Shown in pieces: positions 23,096 through 36,445 of a stretch of DNA of 64,000 bases. Every line of letters starts with the position of its first letter. Within the stretch, counting starts at the first letter, position 1. Under the pieces are notes generated by a model. It did no database searches, was not told where the DNA came from, and saw only the letters and a list, made by a program, of their open reading frames with translations. A program made the position numbers and the translations under genes. Origin of the DNA: Eulemur rufifrons (Eukaryota; Chordata; Mammalia; Primates; Lemuridae); the NCBI RefSeq assembly GCF_041146395.1, contig NC_090985.1, positions 1,773,501-1,837,500 of the forward strand, read 5' to 3'.

Positions 23096-25479
23096 GCAAG
23101 GCGTGACCCTCAGGCCCAGGAGAATGAAAACACCACCAGGACAGCAGCGTGAGCTGGGGGCTGCCGGGGGTGGTCCCGAGAGAGCCGAGGCCCCAGCCCA
23201 CCCCTGACAGCCCACTCGGCACCTTGCAACACGTGCACAGGCCTGTGGGGACGAGCGGGTGGGGAGGGCAGAGCCTCAGACGGCCACGGCCCGGCTCACA
23301 GGGCCTTTCCTCCTCGGCGTGGGGTCACGCCATGGCTGGCCCTTCCGGGAGAGGGAGGGAGTTCAGTTCACATCATTTCTTTACCGGAAGTCTCTTTGGA
23401 GGTTGTTCTTCCAACAGGTGTCCGTAGGGAAGGAAGGCGGCCACCTCTTGGTGTTCCTAGGGAGGAAGACTCCTCGGAGAGCGCAAGCGGCTGGGCCCAT
23501 GGGGGTGGGGCTGTGTGGGCAGCTGCTGGTGACAGGACGGTGAGCACCTGACCCAGCAGGTGTCGGGCCTGGCTGGCGGCTGGGTTCTGGGGCTGGGCTG
23601 CCACCCGCCATGCGCCAGGCAGACGCTTCAGCTGCAAATGCTCCCACAGCTCTGCTGGCTCCAGGGCTGCAGCCTGCCCAGAGGGGCGGGGGCTCCCAGG
23701 TGGGCGGAGAGACGCAGGAAGCTGCACCCCAGAGGCAGGTTCCCGGCTTCTGAAAGCAGCGCCAGCTCCGCGGTGCAGGGTGCAGCGCCCTAAGAGGGGC
23801 CGAGTCGATTTGCAGGGTCCCCCCAGCTGAATCCTTTCTGTGCCCCCAGACTGCAGCCTCCTCACGGTCAGTGTCCCCTGATGGGTTCACACAGGTGCAC
23901 ACACCATGGCCTCAGAGACCTCTGTAAACTATGCCCACAGCCCACACCTCTCCTGATCTCGGGACCCTCCTCTGTGCCTGGCTGTCCGATGGCATCGCAC
24001 TCTCGGCGGGAATTCTGCCTGCCGCTGTCTTGGTGAGGCACCCACCTGCCACCCCCGCCACAAATCCCCGAGTCACCCCGGCCGCCGCCCCTCGCTCACC
24101 CTTCACGAGTGGCAGGATCAGTCACCATCTCTGCCGGTGACCTGAGAACTCTTGCGTCATTGACCTCTCTGGGCCCCGCTCCAGTCACTCGTGCACTGGA
24201 TGTGTGCGGCAGACGGGGGCTCAGGAGGGACGGGGTGGGGGGCAGGGAGCTGCTCTCAATGTGAAGGTCACGTGTGCTTGAGTGGAGCGAGCGCCAGAGC
24301 GAGCGCACGTGCACCAGGGCGAGCCAGAGTCGAGCCGCCGCGTGAATCGGTGCTAGCAGGGAGCCCTCAGAAGCGAGGCAGATTGAAACACGCCAGAGAG
24401 AGCAAAACGCCTGAATGAGGGGAGGGGACTCCAGGCCGGGCGCTGAGCAAGCAAAGGCAGAGAGGCAGAAATGCTCGCGGACGCCCTGAGCGGTGGGCGT
24501 GGCCCACTGTGTCGGGCACATGCTGGGGGTCAGCTGGCACAGCTGGGACGCTTTAGGCAAGGGCCACCTCTGCGGGGCCGTCGAGAGTGTAGGCGGCACC
24601 AGGGCTGCTGAGCAAGACCAGAGCGTGGCGGATGCATCTCGGGGAGGTGCAGTCTGCCAGACGGGCTGGGGAGGGGGGGCTGTCATGCTGTCCAGGCGGG
24701 AGGGCAGCGAGGGGACCACGTCAGGGGCCAGGGCAGCAGGGTCCTTGGCGGGAGCTGATTCCCGGGGGGTTGGGGCGTGTGCTGAGGACAGAGTGTGACA
24801 ACGCCTTTGTGGTGTCTTTTCACTTCCCCGGGGAGACGGGTCCTGAGGGTCGTGAGCAGGAGCCGTGTTGTCGGGGGCTTTGCTGACCACTGACGTTGAG
24901 GTGGGGAGGCCCCTTGTCACCACGGCTGCCCCCACTGGCCGGGCTGAGCCGTGACGGAAACCCAACTCAAAAGCCACGTGAGCCAAGGGAGAAGACGAGG
25001 CTCAGGGAAACCAGGTGGGGTCGCAAGGCCGGACCGCGCAAAGGGCAGTGAGCCACAGCGCGTGGGGCCCCAGGGGACGGGAGAGCTGACAGGGCTGGGC
25101 CTCGTGTAGAGCAGCTTCCGCCCGGCAGGGAGGCTGACTCCAACCCCCACTACAGCCGCCAGCCCAGGATCCCCGGCGCTGACTCAGGGGTGTGGCACGA
25201 GTCGGGGGCTCACCTGCAGCCCGTCAGCGGGGCAGTGCCAGGCGGTGCTGACTCCCTGGAAGCCCCGCCTGTGGCCCTGTGAGGGGAGGGACGGGTCCTG
25301 CTGGAGGGGAGGTGGGCAGACAGCCCCCGGGTGCGCAGTCCCCGCATAGCAGGGCCGGGGAGCAGACGGGGGGCAGGAGATGGCGGCGTGACCAGGGATT
25401 GGCTGACGAGCTGCACCCTCTCTAGGTGAGGTTCTTTTCAGAGTTCACATGAGTCACTGCCCATCGATCTGTTGAGCAC

Positions 25480-25640
25480 TGATTTTGTGATTCAGACAAA
25501 CAAGCAAGTACTGAGTCCCTGTTCTGTGCCAGGCCCTGGACCCGAGACGGAGAGGGGAGGAGATGAGGTTCCTTGCCCCCCGGCGGTGCGTGTTGGAGCA
25601 CGGGAGATCCGTGCGGTGAGACTGTGTGATAACAGTCCCA
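25480..25640 (-). mobile_element. L2 3'-end fragment
   Basis: CAAACAAGCAAGTACTGAGTCCCTGTTCTGTGCCAGGCCCTGGACCCGAGACGG, then GATGAGGTTCCTTGCCC is reverse L2. Confidence 0.55.
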
Positions 25641-26824
25641 GCAGACACGTGTTAGGCGGAGACGGGAGACTTACACCCTGCCAGGTCCACTGCCCGCTGC
25701 TCGAGAGGAAGCCCGGACGCTGAGGCAGCAGAGAGAGCTGAGATGCTCTGAGGGGAGACAGGAAGAAGTTCTCCCATCTGTCTCCCCAAGAATTTGGGAG
25801 AAAGGGTTTTTAAAGGGTTTGGTGGGCAGAGGGCCAGGCAGTTGGGTCTGCTGATTGGCGAGTTCGGGTGGAACCACAGGGGTGCGGAAATCGTCTTTGC
25901 TGAGTCATTTGTTGGGTAGGGGGGTCACAAGACCAGCTGAGTCGGTTCCTCGCTATGGGCCGCGGGTCTGGGCGGGTCTGGGCGGGTTGGCCGTCACACC
26001 GGGATGCAGGGCCCAGAAGGTACCTCAGAAACCGGCCTCAGGCCTCAGGTTTCAGGAGGGTGACGTTACCACGGCAGCAGAGAGGACGCTGAGAACCCTT
26101 ACACCCATCAGCTGTGCGACTCCCGAGTGTGAGCAGGCGCAGGAGAGCACCTAGGGAACGGTGGCCGTGATAAACGTGTTTCCCGCACCGCAGTTCCCGC
26201 CTGTGGCCCCTTATTCATTTATAAAGGGCAGTTTCAGAATGAGGATGACAGCGGTGGTCTCCTGGGACCCCATCGGAGGCCTGGTGGGCAGCGGGGCTCC
26301 TGCAGGCGGCGCTGCCCGAGAAGAGCCCGCCAGGCAGAGACGGCAACTTGCGCAAAGGTGCCGACCGTGAGCCACGCGGCGCGTTGGGTGGGCCGGCGTC
26401 TTCTGTGGTAGAGGGTGGCCAGACTGTAGCGAGAGGAGCGGTGGGGACGGAGGGTGGCAAGAGGTGGGGCCAGGCAGGCGTCCAGGGGCCAGTCCTGAGG
26501 GACCTCACGGGGCGTCACAGGTCTTACACGGCTGCAAAACGCCAGCTCTGCCCTTGGGAAAGGCTGTTCTGGCACCAGCGTAGGTGACAGGTTGGGAGGA
26601 AGGAGGACATTGGAGGCCACCGTGAGCGTCAGGTGCAGAGGAGCCGTGACCGGGAGGGAGACCGTGGGTGGAACGTCACAGGGGCGGGCTGAGTCCACGA
26701 GCCCTGGTGGGAGGGGACACTTGTCAGGGGCTCTGCTGTCCCTGATGGAACGTTCATTCCTTGACCAGCAGAGTGGCCAGAGGAAGCGCAGTGGCTTGAA
26801 AGTCCAGTGGTTTGGCCCCTAGAA

Positions 26825-26950
26825 CTGATGTGTCACTTGCTGATTCTGTGAGTGGGTACAAATCGCTTAACCTCCGGGACGTGGCCGGAGTCAGACCAGG
26901 CAGCAAGTAAATGGCCCAGTGCCTGGCACACGGAAGGCCGTCGAAGTGTG
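26825..26950 (+). mobile_element. MIR fragment, degraded
   Basis: GTCACTTGCTGATTCTGTGAGTGGGTAC, then TCGCTTAACCTCCGGGAC, then CCCAGTGCCTGGCACACGGAAGG. Confidence 0.45.
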
Positions 26951-27698
26951 TGTTTGAAACCAGGATCTGGACCTTTTGGGAATCCGTGGCTACTTCCAAT
27001 TTTTTTTTCCTAATTGGAGAGGTGCGGTGAATAACTAGTAGCAGCAACATCAGTTTCGCAGTGAAGACAGCAACATTGTTTCTATGGCACGAGGAGCGTC
27101 TGACTTGGTTGCTGACCTTTCTCCTGGCATGGACTTTTATGCCGAAACGTGTTTTTTTAATATGTTTTGTCCCCATCCAAGGAAGGGTTTGCACCCTGCT
27201 CTCACGTCTCGGCACACTTGGGGGGTGGTCTCCCCCTCCCTTCCCCCCGTTCGTGCCAGGACCCCGGAGAGCAGCCGGCAGGGTGGGGCTGTCTCACCTG
27301 CAAGCCTGAGGGAGGGGAGACGAGGTGTGCGGTGCCAAGTGTCCGGAAGGGGTTTATTTGATGTTCAGCTTGTCTCTGTTCCAACATGGACTGAGTTGAG
27401 AGCAGCCCCTCATAGGTGCCTGAATAGCTGAGGGGCAAAATGCCTCTGTGGCCCGTGTCCTTAAGTGTCATTGTCACGAGTCCTTCACAGTCCTGGGACG
27501 CAGAGGGGCAGGGGAATCGCTCCTTCTGCTCTGACAAAGTCCTGGCCGCCAGAGAAGGGACTGTCCCCACACAGCAGCATCGAGAGCAGGGCAGAAATCC
27601 ACGCGGAAAAATGTGCTCGTTCTGTCTGAAAGTTCCGATGCCCATTTAAGACTCTGGGAGAGAAACGTCCGATCATTCCTGTGTGGGCTGAAGAACTA

Positions 27699-27900
27699 GC
27701 ACTTTGCTACAAGGAACAGAAACCAAGCTGAGCTACGTTTAGCCAAAGGACGATAAAAAGCAAGCGGGTTGGATTTATTATAGGGACACGGGGGGTGTCT
27801 CTTAGCATCAAAGGCAGGAATGAAGCCAGGCCACAAGAAGGGACTGGAACCAGGAGAAAGATGGTCAGCCCAGTTCCGGTCACTTGTGCCCCCGGCCCAG
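27699..27900 (+). repeat. Old interspersed repeat, family A (unassigned), first copy
   Basis: AAGGAACAGAAACCAAGCTGAGC, then AAAGCAAGCGGGTTGGATTTATTATAGGGACAC matches a common mammalian repeat I recognise but cannot name safely. A second copy is at 60425-60600. Confidence 0.45.
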
Positions 27901-30900
27901 GCCCAGTGCGTTTGGCCCTGGAGTCCGGAATCCTGTGGAACAAAAGGACCCCAGGAGGCCCGTTCTGCGAAAGGGCAGATCACAGCGGGTCCGAACAGGG
28001 CGGAGAACGTGGCTCAAGGCAGAGGTGTGGGAAGTCTCAGAATGCGGAGTCCTCACGTCCTCGGAGCCCTGAGAAGGGGATTGACCCAATGAGAGTGGAG
28101 GAGCTGCCAGTGAGCGGCAGGACCACTCGGGAGAGACGTCGGAACAGAGAGGGGAGTGGGCTCCGGGAATCGGGTCTGAGGACAGACGCTGCTTCCTCAC
28201 CGCTGGGCCCCTCCGCCCCACTCCCGGACTCCAGGACAATGGTGTGTACATTAGAAGGGCTGAATAAACACATAGGTTGAATCATATGGAACTGGCATTT
28301 TTGTAGATCAAACGGTTGAATGTGAGCAATTTTGAATTGTTCCATGTAATGCGTGACGCGCGTGTGTTGAGCTGAGTTGGGATCTGGCTGGATCTTTGCT
28401 GGGGGACCTCGGGCAAGTCATGGGATCGATGTTTTAAGGTTCCTCTTGCACCGAGATGCTGGAGGCACAACTGCTGGATTTAATTCCCAGAAGCAAAACG
28501 ACGGTCAGGGGCAGGGACGGGTGGAGTCGGAGAGATCTGGGTCCGGGTCCCAGCCAGGCACCTCCCCCGGGCGTCCGCAGGCCCTCGGTGAGCCAGCGAG
28601 ACCTGCCCTGGGCTGACGGCGCTGCCTCCTCTCAGCCGGGCCCACTCTCTCCCATTTTATGGTGAAAAGTGAGGAATAACTTTTTCCAGCTGAAGATCTG
28701 AGGCGACGCAGCCAGCGTGGGCTGGGCCCAGGCCAGCATCCCAGCCACCGCTCAGCTCAGCCAACGGCCGGAGCCCGGGCGGGGGCTCTGCTCACTGCTG
28801 GGGCTCCTGGCTGTGAACCCAGCGTGGGCCGCGGCCCCCGGGGACCAGGCTGAGGGCCCGGGAGACGCTCCGGGCGCTTTGCAGCTGCTTCCCTGGAATT
28901 CCGCTTTCATGGCATCTGCAGGGCAGGGAGCCCGGCTGCTCCCTCGGCTCCCACGTCTGTTTTCAGCAAAGATGAGTCGTGTCTGCTCTGCATCTCTCGG
29001 AGCCCAGCTGGCCGTGGAAGGGGACCAGGGCACGCACTGCCTGCCAGGTGCCGTCCCCAACACTGCGCGCACGTCACCTCCGAATTCTCTCAAACCCTCG
29101 TGGGGAGGAAGATAGGAGCAGCCCTATGTGCTCCAGTTCAAGGGGGTGGTGGGGAGAGAAAGGGAAAACAGGAAGAGGAAACAAACCCACAAGATAATGT
29201 CATAAAATGTTATGAAGCCACTCCCGTTTCACAAAGAACCCACAGGAATTTCCCAGACTCGCAGAGCCAGCGTGGCCAGTGCAGGGGCAAACTCACGTCT
29301 TAAAAGCCGAAGGTCCCCCGGCCAACGTGCAGTGACATTTACGGAGCACCTGCTGCGTGCCGGCCACCTGCTGACCGCTACCTGTGCTTTGCCCCGCTGT
29401 TCCCGGGGAGGTCCTGTTGGCATCGGCGCCCGCACCTGGGCCGGGGGCTTGGACCAAGCATCTGCCTCCGAAGCATCTCGCTGGGCTTGGGAGGGACAGG
29501 GGCAAACACGGCTTTGTGTGGCTGTGTTTTGGTAACTCGGCTTTTTTACTCCCGAGCCCTACTTTGTTCAGGGTTCCCCAGAGCGGTCGTGTTAAGGCAG
29601 TTCGTGGTGGAGCGTATTCATAAGTTGGAGACTCCTTGGCAACGATCGGTGCGCACGGCACGGGGGACCTTAGAGACAGGCTGAGGGGAGGAGGCCACGC
29701 ACCAGAGACCACGCACCGGGTCATCCAGAGCACAGGCACAGCTCGTCTGCGGGACGTTTCCGATATTTCTCAGTCGAAGCGTGGTTGTCCCCTGGGGGGA
29801 CTTTCCTGGGAAGGGGCACCAGGGAACTTTCTGGGGTGATGATAATGTTGGACACCTTCCTGGGGGCGTGGGCTACACAGACACAGGCATCTGTCAAAGC
29901 TCAGCAAGCGTGCACTTAAGGTTCGCACGTCACACTGCATGCAAATTTTGCCTCAGTAGATAAAATCGAATGCATGTTGAGCTCTCGTGAACAGCATGCA
30001 AGCTGAGTGTTTGAGGGAAAATGTCCTGGTGTCGTCATTTCACTTTGGAACGTACCTGAACACGAGGACTGATTTCCGGGTGGGCAGAGAAACGGACGGA
30101 TACTTCTGTGACGGAGCATTTGTAGAAAAATGGCACCGGTGGCATCTGGGTGGTGGGCCATGAGCGTTTGCTGTGAAATTCTTTCAGCTTGGCTGTCTGT
30201 CCGGAACTTTCTGTAGCAGTGTGGGGTGGCAAGGGCAGCGATTGTGTGGAGCCCTGGGGTCCCCTAGTGGTGAGTCAGGGGTCCCAGGGCTCAGGGCCGG
30301 GAGGTGAGCGTGCGCAAGGGGCGTCATCGTCCGCCCTTCGCTCTGTCACAGCCCTTGTGCCCTGAGGAAGCGCGAACACGCTCCTTTCCCCAGGTCTCAG
30401 TTTACGGAGGGAAACCGAGGCCTCCCAGGACTAGACTCAGGACTCCCTGTTTCCGGCCGCTCCTCCCCCTTCGCTCTGTCCGAGCCCGTGTTCCTCCAAA
30501 GAGCCTGGGCTTCTGTTCCCGAGCTCAGCGCCCTGAAGCGCACCTGCGTGCGGGGGTCCAGGTGACTGGTCCCAGCACGGGCGCCAGCGGCAGCCGGGGC
30601 AGTGAAACGGGCCCGTGCGTTAGAACCCACCTGCCAGCGGCTTCCTGTGGGCGTATTTGAAGCAGCAGGAAACCGGAGTGGCTTCTACAAATAAATAACG
30701 CAGGAAAAGACAGGCCTCTCGGATCAAAGGAGGACTCCGGCCCAAACTTGAACCACAGTCAGGCGTGGCCGGGCAGGGGTGGGCGGAGGAGTCTGTCCGC
30801 TGTGCAAACTCTGCCCGCGCTGCCCCTCCTGGGCTTGTGTGGGCCCGAGAGCAGGAGCCGGGGGTGCCGCGCGCTCTGAGCTGCTGCCAGCCCGGCCCCG

Positions 30901-31529
30901 TGACGGTCCAGCCCAGCGCCAGGCGCAGCAAGTGCCAGCACAGTGGCCTCTCGCTGTGCCCGAGCCCGGGGCTCCCTCACGGGCCACACGCCGTCTCGGG
31001 CTCCCACGTAAGCCCCTGTCCCCCCCCAGCCACAGTCTGGGGGACTGTGCACGGCCTCCTCTGTCACGTGCTTGGCACCTCCTGGTTGACGTTAACACTG
31101 CGGGGAGAGGGAGGGAGGACGGCTCTGGCTCCCCTCCCGGCGAGGGGAGGGCAGGTCAGGTGTCCCCCAGCAGAGCGGGGTCCCTTAGAAGTGAAGGTTC
31201 GCCAACTGCTGCGCACGCCAGTCACTGGGGATGGCCGGTCCTCGGCCCGGTCACGACCCCGGGTCTGACCAGCTCGCAGGTGCTGCCGGTGCTGCTGGTC
31301 CCTGGACCACACTCTGGGCAGCGTTACCGACGGCCGCATCCCCTCGTGGGGCTTGGGGACGGCGAGCAAACGCATGTGGTCGCAAACGGGTGGAGTGAAG
31401 ACAGAGGCGTCGCCGAGAGGACCCTCGTCAGAAGGGAAACGCCTCTCTGAGGACAAGACTTTGGCCCGAGACCTGGGGGTGCACCCTCACCCCCACCCCT
31501 CCTCTCGTGCTTTCCCTCTGTGTGTCCCT

Positions 31530-31805
31530 CGCCCCATCACCCTCCTTCAGGCCTCTGCTCAAACGTCCCCACGCAGAGAAGGTCCTCTCGGCGGCTCCGT
31601 GTCTCTCCGTAGCTCTCGGTGCGCCCAGGCGTGCAGAGGGGCATTTTCTTGCTTATTTGCCCTGTTCCTCCTCCTCAACCCCCTCCCCACCTGGACTGTG
31701 GGCTCCAGCCTGGTCCAGCGCAGGGCTGTTCCTGGTCCCCCGCTGTGTCCCAGGGCCTGGGACACCCTGTGGGGGGCACCGATGGCCACCACGGGCTGAA
31801 TTAAT
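31530..31805 (+). mobile_element. L2 3'-end fragment
   Basis: CACCCTCCTTCAGGCCTCTGCTCAAACGTC, then GCATTTTCTTGCTTATTTGCCCTGTTCC, then TGGACTGTGGGCTCCA, then GAATTAATGAA follows the L2 consensus order. Confidence 0.6.
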
Positions 31806-33914
31806 GAAACTCCTGTGGGGACCCCCCCCCATCCTCTCCCTCCCGCCCTGCTCCCTGCCCCTGGGGGGTCATGATGAAGCTCCTGGCCCCTCCTGTCTGC
31901 CGGCGCCCCTGCAGGCTTTCGGGGTGCAGTCCAGACCCCTTACCTTTGCGCTGCTGAGTTCAGGAACTCACCTGTACTCGCGCCTCTGCCGTCCTGCGCC
32001 CTGTGCACCCTCGCCCGCTCAGCACCGGTCGCAGCCTTCCCGAAATGCAGCTCTTTCTGGGACTGTGCACCCCTCCCCGCACTGGGCAGGACCCTCAGCG
32101 GGGAGAATGGCTTGGAGGGGCCCTTGAGGGGCACCTGGTGAGCAGTGACCTGGGTCTCGACCCTGGTGGGTGGTGGTGGGGAGAGGGCGGGGGCGTTTGG
32201 CAGCAGAAATGCTTCCTCAGACGCAGGAACAAGTGGGCACGCATGGAGCAACTTCAGGCCAGAGGAAATGCCAGCCAGCTGCTGATGCCGGTGTTTTCAG
32301 TTACAAACACAATTGATGAAGTGTTTATTGCCACCATCGCTGCGGTGCCAGCAAAGTGCACACAACCAGCGGGGAGATGGGCAGCCCAGCGGAGAATCTC
32401 AGGAGAGGCTCTGCTTGCCTTTGAGGTCCCCGAACCCTGTGATCTGGCTGCTCTCGGCATCGTGTGCCCCCGCAGTGGCGGGTCCCGGGGAGCCGCCTCC
32501 TGGGCACCCCCAGCCCCCCTGGCCTTCCCTGCCCCACGGAGCTCCCGCCAGCAGGGCTGCTCGGCCTTCTGCGGACGATGCCCGGGACCCTTGTCAACTT
32601 GTCCTGGAAGTCAGGTGGCCGCTCTTGTCCCAAAACACCTACTTGTGGCCAATGATTTATTAAGCTGAAGAGCCAGGGTTGAGCCGGTAGGAAAACTGTG
32701 TTTCCAGAGGAGGCTCACTTATTTATAGACCATGTCGTGGACTGGAAGGCCGGACAGAGGCCAGATCCAGGGCAGGACACGAGCCTCCGGGGAGAGGAAC
32801 CCGTGGCGGAAGGAGCCGCCGCGCGCCAGGCAGGCTCAGGCTGGGGCAGGAGAGAGCGGGCGAGGTTTAGGGTGGAGGGTGGCCCAGTGCCCTCGAGGTG
32901 CGCGTTGCTCGGACCCTCGTGCTCTGGGTGAAGCTCTGTTGGCCTCCCTGGTGCCACGGGAGCCAGGCCACCTGGCTGGGGACGGGTGACTGAGCGCAGA
33001 CTCACCCTGTCCCTGGAGGTGAGGCTAGTGCCGTCACAGAGGGTCAGGGGAGGCGCCGCTGGGGGCCAGAAGTTGAATCTTAAATGGTAAATTTCAAAAG
33101 GCTGAGAGTGGCAGCCGGGACAGTGCAGGGAAAGAACATTTAGGTTGAGGAAGGAAACGGCGGGACGTGAGCAGGTCCTTTGGGGGCCGGGGGAAGTTCG
33201 TGCAGCAGTCCGGGACCAAGGGTGGCTCCGCTCCCCGGGGGCTGTTTCCTGTCCCCCTTCTCGCCACCTGCCTAACAGCCCCCCTTGCTGGCAGGTGTTG
33301 TGTCTCCATCCACGGAATCCGCCAGAAGGGCGGGAATTTGACACTGCGGCGGGTCAGTGAGGTCGTCCCTCTCTCTCTCTCTCCTCTCCCGTTTTGGGGG
33401 CTGTGTTTTGCCTGAGCGCGAGACAAGCAACGCCGTGAGCCCCGCTGCCGGGCAGAGGAGACCCCCTCCGGCCCCTGCCCCCGAGGTGGAAGGAACCTCC
33501 CCGCTCCCCACTGCGTTCCCTGCGAGAAGGAGGCTCCCCGCTCCGGCCGGGGCTCTGGCCTGGCGCTCGGCTGGCTCCACGTAACCAGGCAGGGCCTTTG
33601 CCCAGAGCCCAGCGAGGGGCCCCCGCCGGGTCGCGTTTGTGTGTCGCCCCGTCCATGAATAAATTGCCCCCCAGGGTGAGCTTCCTGCATAGAGTCCTCT
33701 GGGGCTTTCAAGGCATCATCTCGCTTGGAGGCACCTCTCGACTGCCCACGCAGTGGTGTCACCGTGTTAGTGACAGAGGCTCCCTGAGGCCCCACCCAGT
33801 GAGTCAGGCTGGCGGTCGCCGCTCCAGTCCCTGCACGGGCCGCAGACCTGGATGGAGGGTGACTCTGGGCCAGTCCCTGTGCAACACGTCACCTGTGTCA
33901 TCTCACCCCGTCCC

Positions 33915-34000
33915 ACAGACCTACTGTTCCCCCTTTTACCGGGCAGGAGACTGAGGCTTAGGTCGTCAAGTGAGTGGCCAAGTTCACATGCGGCTCTCAA
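33915..34000 (-). mobile_element. MIR fragment
   Basis: CCCCCTTTTACCGGGCAGGAGACTGAGGCTTAGG, then AAGTGAGTGGCCAAG. Confidence 0.45.
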
Positions 34001-34145
34001 GCGGCAACTCTGCATCTTAGATGTGGATCTATCTCACGACAAAGCCTGACCGCTCAGCACTTAGCCAGCGAACTGCCGGATGTTTCCGAGGCTGACGCTT
34101 AGCTGATGGTTGACAAGTGACTCTTTTGAATTTGATTAACACTCT

Positions 34146-34300
34146 GAACTCCTGGTTCTCAGACTGAAGCGCACAGCAGCGTCGCCTGGAGGCCTCGTTA
34201 AAACACATCCGGCCCCACCCCAAGTTCTCCGATCCGCAGGTCTAGGTCTGGGGCTGCGGCCTGGGACGCCCCCTGAGAACCGCCGCTCTGTGCGGATTTG
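34146..34300 (+). mobile_element. hAT-Charlie-type fragment with inverted ends
   Basis: It begins CTCCTGGTTCTCAGACTGAAGCG and contains TCGCCTGGAGGCCTCGTTAAAAC, GGCCCCACCCCAAGTTCTCC and GATCCGCAGGTCTAGGTCTGGGG. It ends CTGAGAACCGC, an inverted copy of the TGGTTCTCA start. Typical of small MER-type hAT elements. Confidence 0.6.
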
Positions 34301-34384
34301 TGGCTCAGTTTGGATCTTCCAGACCACTCCTTAAGCACTGGGGCTCTCAGCCACAGAAGTGCGGAAGCTTCTGCAGTGATGAGA

Positions 34385-34550
34385 ATGTTCCAGATCTGTG
34401 ATGTCCACCAGCCACACACAGCTATGGAGCATTCAAAATGTCCCTGGTGTGACTGAGGAACTGAATTTCTAATTTTACCTAGTTTTAACTAAATTTGACT
34501 TTGCATCACCGCATGTGGCTACTGTCCTGGACAGCATAGCTCTGAGCAAA
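34385..34550 (+). mobile_element. Palindromic MER-type DNA element fragment
   Basis: It contains TCTGTGATGTCCACCAGCCACACACAGCTATGGAGCATTC, TGACTGAGGAACTGAATTTCTAATTTTA, and then GCATGTGGCTACTGTCCTGGACAGC. The two ends are imperfect inverted repeats (GTCC-A-CAGCCACA against TGTGGCTA-GTCC). I recognise the repeat but do not trust my memory for its name. Confidence 0.55.
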
Positions 34551-36304
34551 AAGGAAAGCTAGATTCATTTTTGTGGATAAATTATTTACTCCTGTGTTTA
34601 ATCTCAAGTGAGAAATTGAGTTGAGTCTTCATTAGGAGCCCCCCGGTTTGCTGGGCGGGGGAGTCACACTCGCCACTTAGGTTTCGGGGCCTGTCGTGGA
34701 GGGCGGTGGGACTGGGGAGCCCTGAGGTCAGGGGTCCCACCTTCCTTTCCCCCGGCACCAACGCAGGGCCCCCCGCGGGCCGCCAGGACCGTGTGGGTCG
34801 GGTGAGTTGTCGGGAGGACGGGGTCACAGCTGCCTTCTCCCAGCTGCCACCGGCAAAGGCTTCGCAGCCACCGGCCTGATCTGGGGTGTGGCGAGGGGTT
34901 TGGACTTGGCGGATCCGACAGGGCCCCCTCTGACGTGCCGGGCACGGGGCAGGCCACCGCGTGGATTCTGTCACCACGCGGGACCTCCCTCCTCCTTGGC
35001 GGAGCAGGTGGCTCCTGGATATGGGAATTTCCCGCATCAAAGGAGGTGTTTGGAGGGAGAGAATGTAGGACTCTGCACATGCAAAGTCCTGAGGCAGGTG
35101 CTGACGCCCACACCGTGGCTGGCAGCTGCCTCGATTGAGACAGGCGGGAGGGAGGGCCCAGTCCCATCCGCTCCCACCCTTCTCCCAGGCAAGCAGGGTG
35201 CCGGAGAGGGTGCGCGGCCTATACTGGGGCTCACACAGCAGTCCCCCCCTCACGCGCTGGTTCACTTGCTCCTGACCGACCTGGGAAGCTCTCTTCGATT
35301 CCGTGGGCCTCAGCGTGCGTATCTGTGAAGCGGGAGGGTGGGGTGGGACTAGATCCTGCAGCTCAAGGTGTGATCTGCCCACGGGCAGCATCGGCCTCGG
35401 CTGGGAGCGAACGCAGAGCCGGGCCCTGCCAGCCCTGCCCGGTCGGAGTCTGCGTTTTCACAAGTCCCCCAGCGCTGGTAGCAGGTCAGGGTGGAGTCGG
35501 CGTCTCATTCTTCTCCTGCGTGCTGGGAGCTTGAGATTAGGTCACAAGTTGTTTCATCTTTAGGAATTAGAAGCACAGTTTCTGGAAAAGAGAACAGGTT
35601 TTGGAGTGTCTCTGGGTTTGGGGGGCTTTGCCGCAGTGACAGGGGTCGGGGCAGGTGTGTCTTCAAAAGGCAAAGGAGCTCGTGCTGGAGAAGCCTGTTT
35701 CTGCGCCCTGGGACGCTCCTGCTGCAGAAGCAAAGGGTCTTCCAGGTGCTTCCCTCTGAGGAGGGCACCGGGGCGCCTGGCCCGGGGGTCCCTGAAGCAG
35801 CCCACATGTTCCGCCCAGGGAGACTGTGTGGTGGCAGCCCCCCACCCCCCGAGACAGGGCTGGCGGGAGGGCCCTGGGCTTGGGGCTCCTCCTATGGTTC
35901 CCAGGGTCCAGAAGGTGCTTGGGCTGCCCTGTCTCCGCCTCCACCTCTCAGCAGGAGAAAAAGTGACTGATATACACATGCGTCATCCTTAGGGAAGTGT
36001 CGAGATTTATTAGGCTCAAATCCAGTATTTCCCCTGAACTCCGCTAAGTGAGGCAAAGTGACTGTCTAAACATCTGGTTGACAATGCCGTCTCTCACCTT
36101 CCGCTGCCTAAGGACAGTCCCCTGCCGTGTGGGCGTGTAGCTCCCTGTGCACTAGTCTCTCCCGGCTCCCAGGAAGACACTCTTGGGCAGGGTCACACCT
36201 GAGTCCCCTGTGCCCCAAGGACCCGGTACAGAGACCGGGGTGAACAGCACGCGCCGGCGTGTTCCGAGCCAGCACGTCCCAGCTGCCCTCACAGCAGTGA
36301 CTCC

Positions 36305-36445
36305 TGGTTGTGACTAGTGCTACTGTTCCCACTCAACAGTGAGACGACTAAGGCCCAGAGAGGTTGCATGACCTGCCTGAGGTCACACAGCCGAGAGTCA
36401 GAGCTGGAACCCAAACCCAGGTCTTCAGATCCCAGCTGCCCGCTC
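36305..36445 (-). mobile_element. MIR fragment
   Basis: GGCCCAGAGAGGTTGCATGACCTGCCTGAGGTCACACAGCCGAGAGTCAGAGCTGGAACCCAAACCCAGGTC is a clear reverse MIR core. Confidence 0.75.

Noticed and set aside
24180..24420. Possible CpG-rich promoter
   Set aside because: CpG is locally frequent, but the stretch is short and no initiator, donor or conserved exon could be tied to it.
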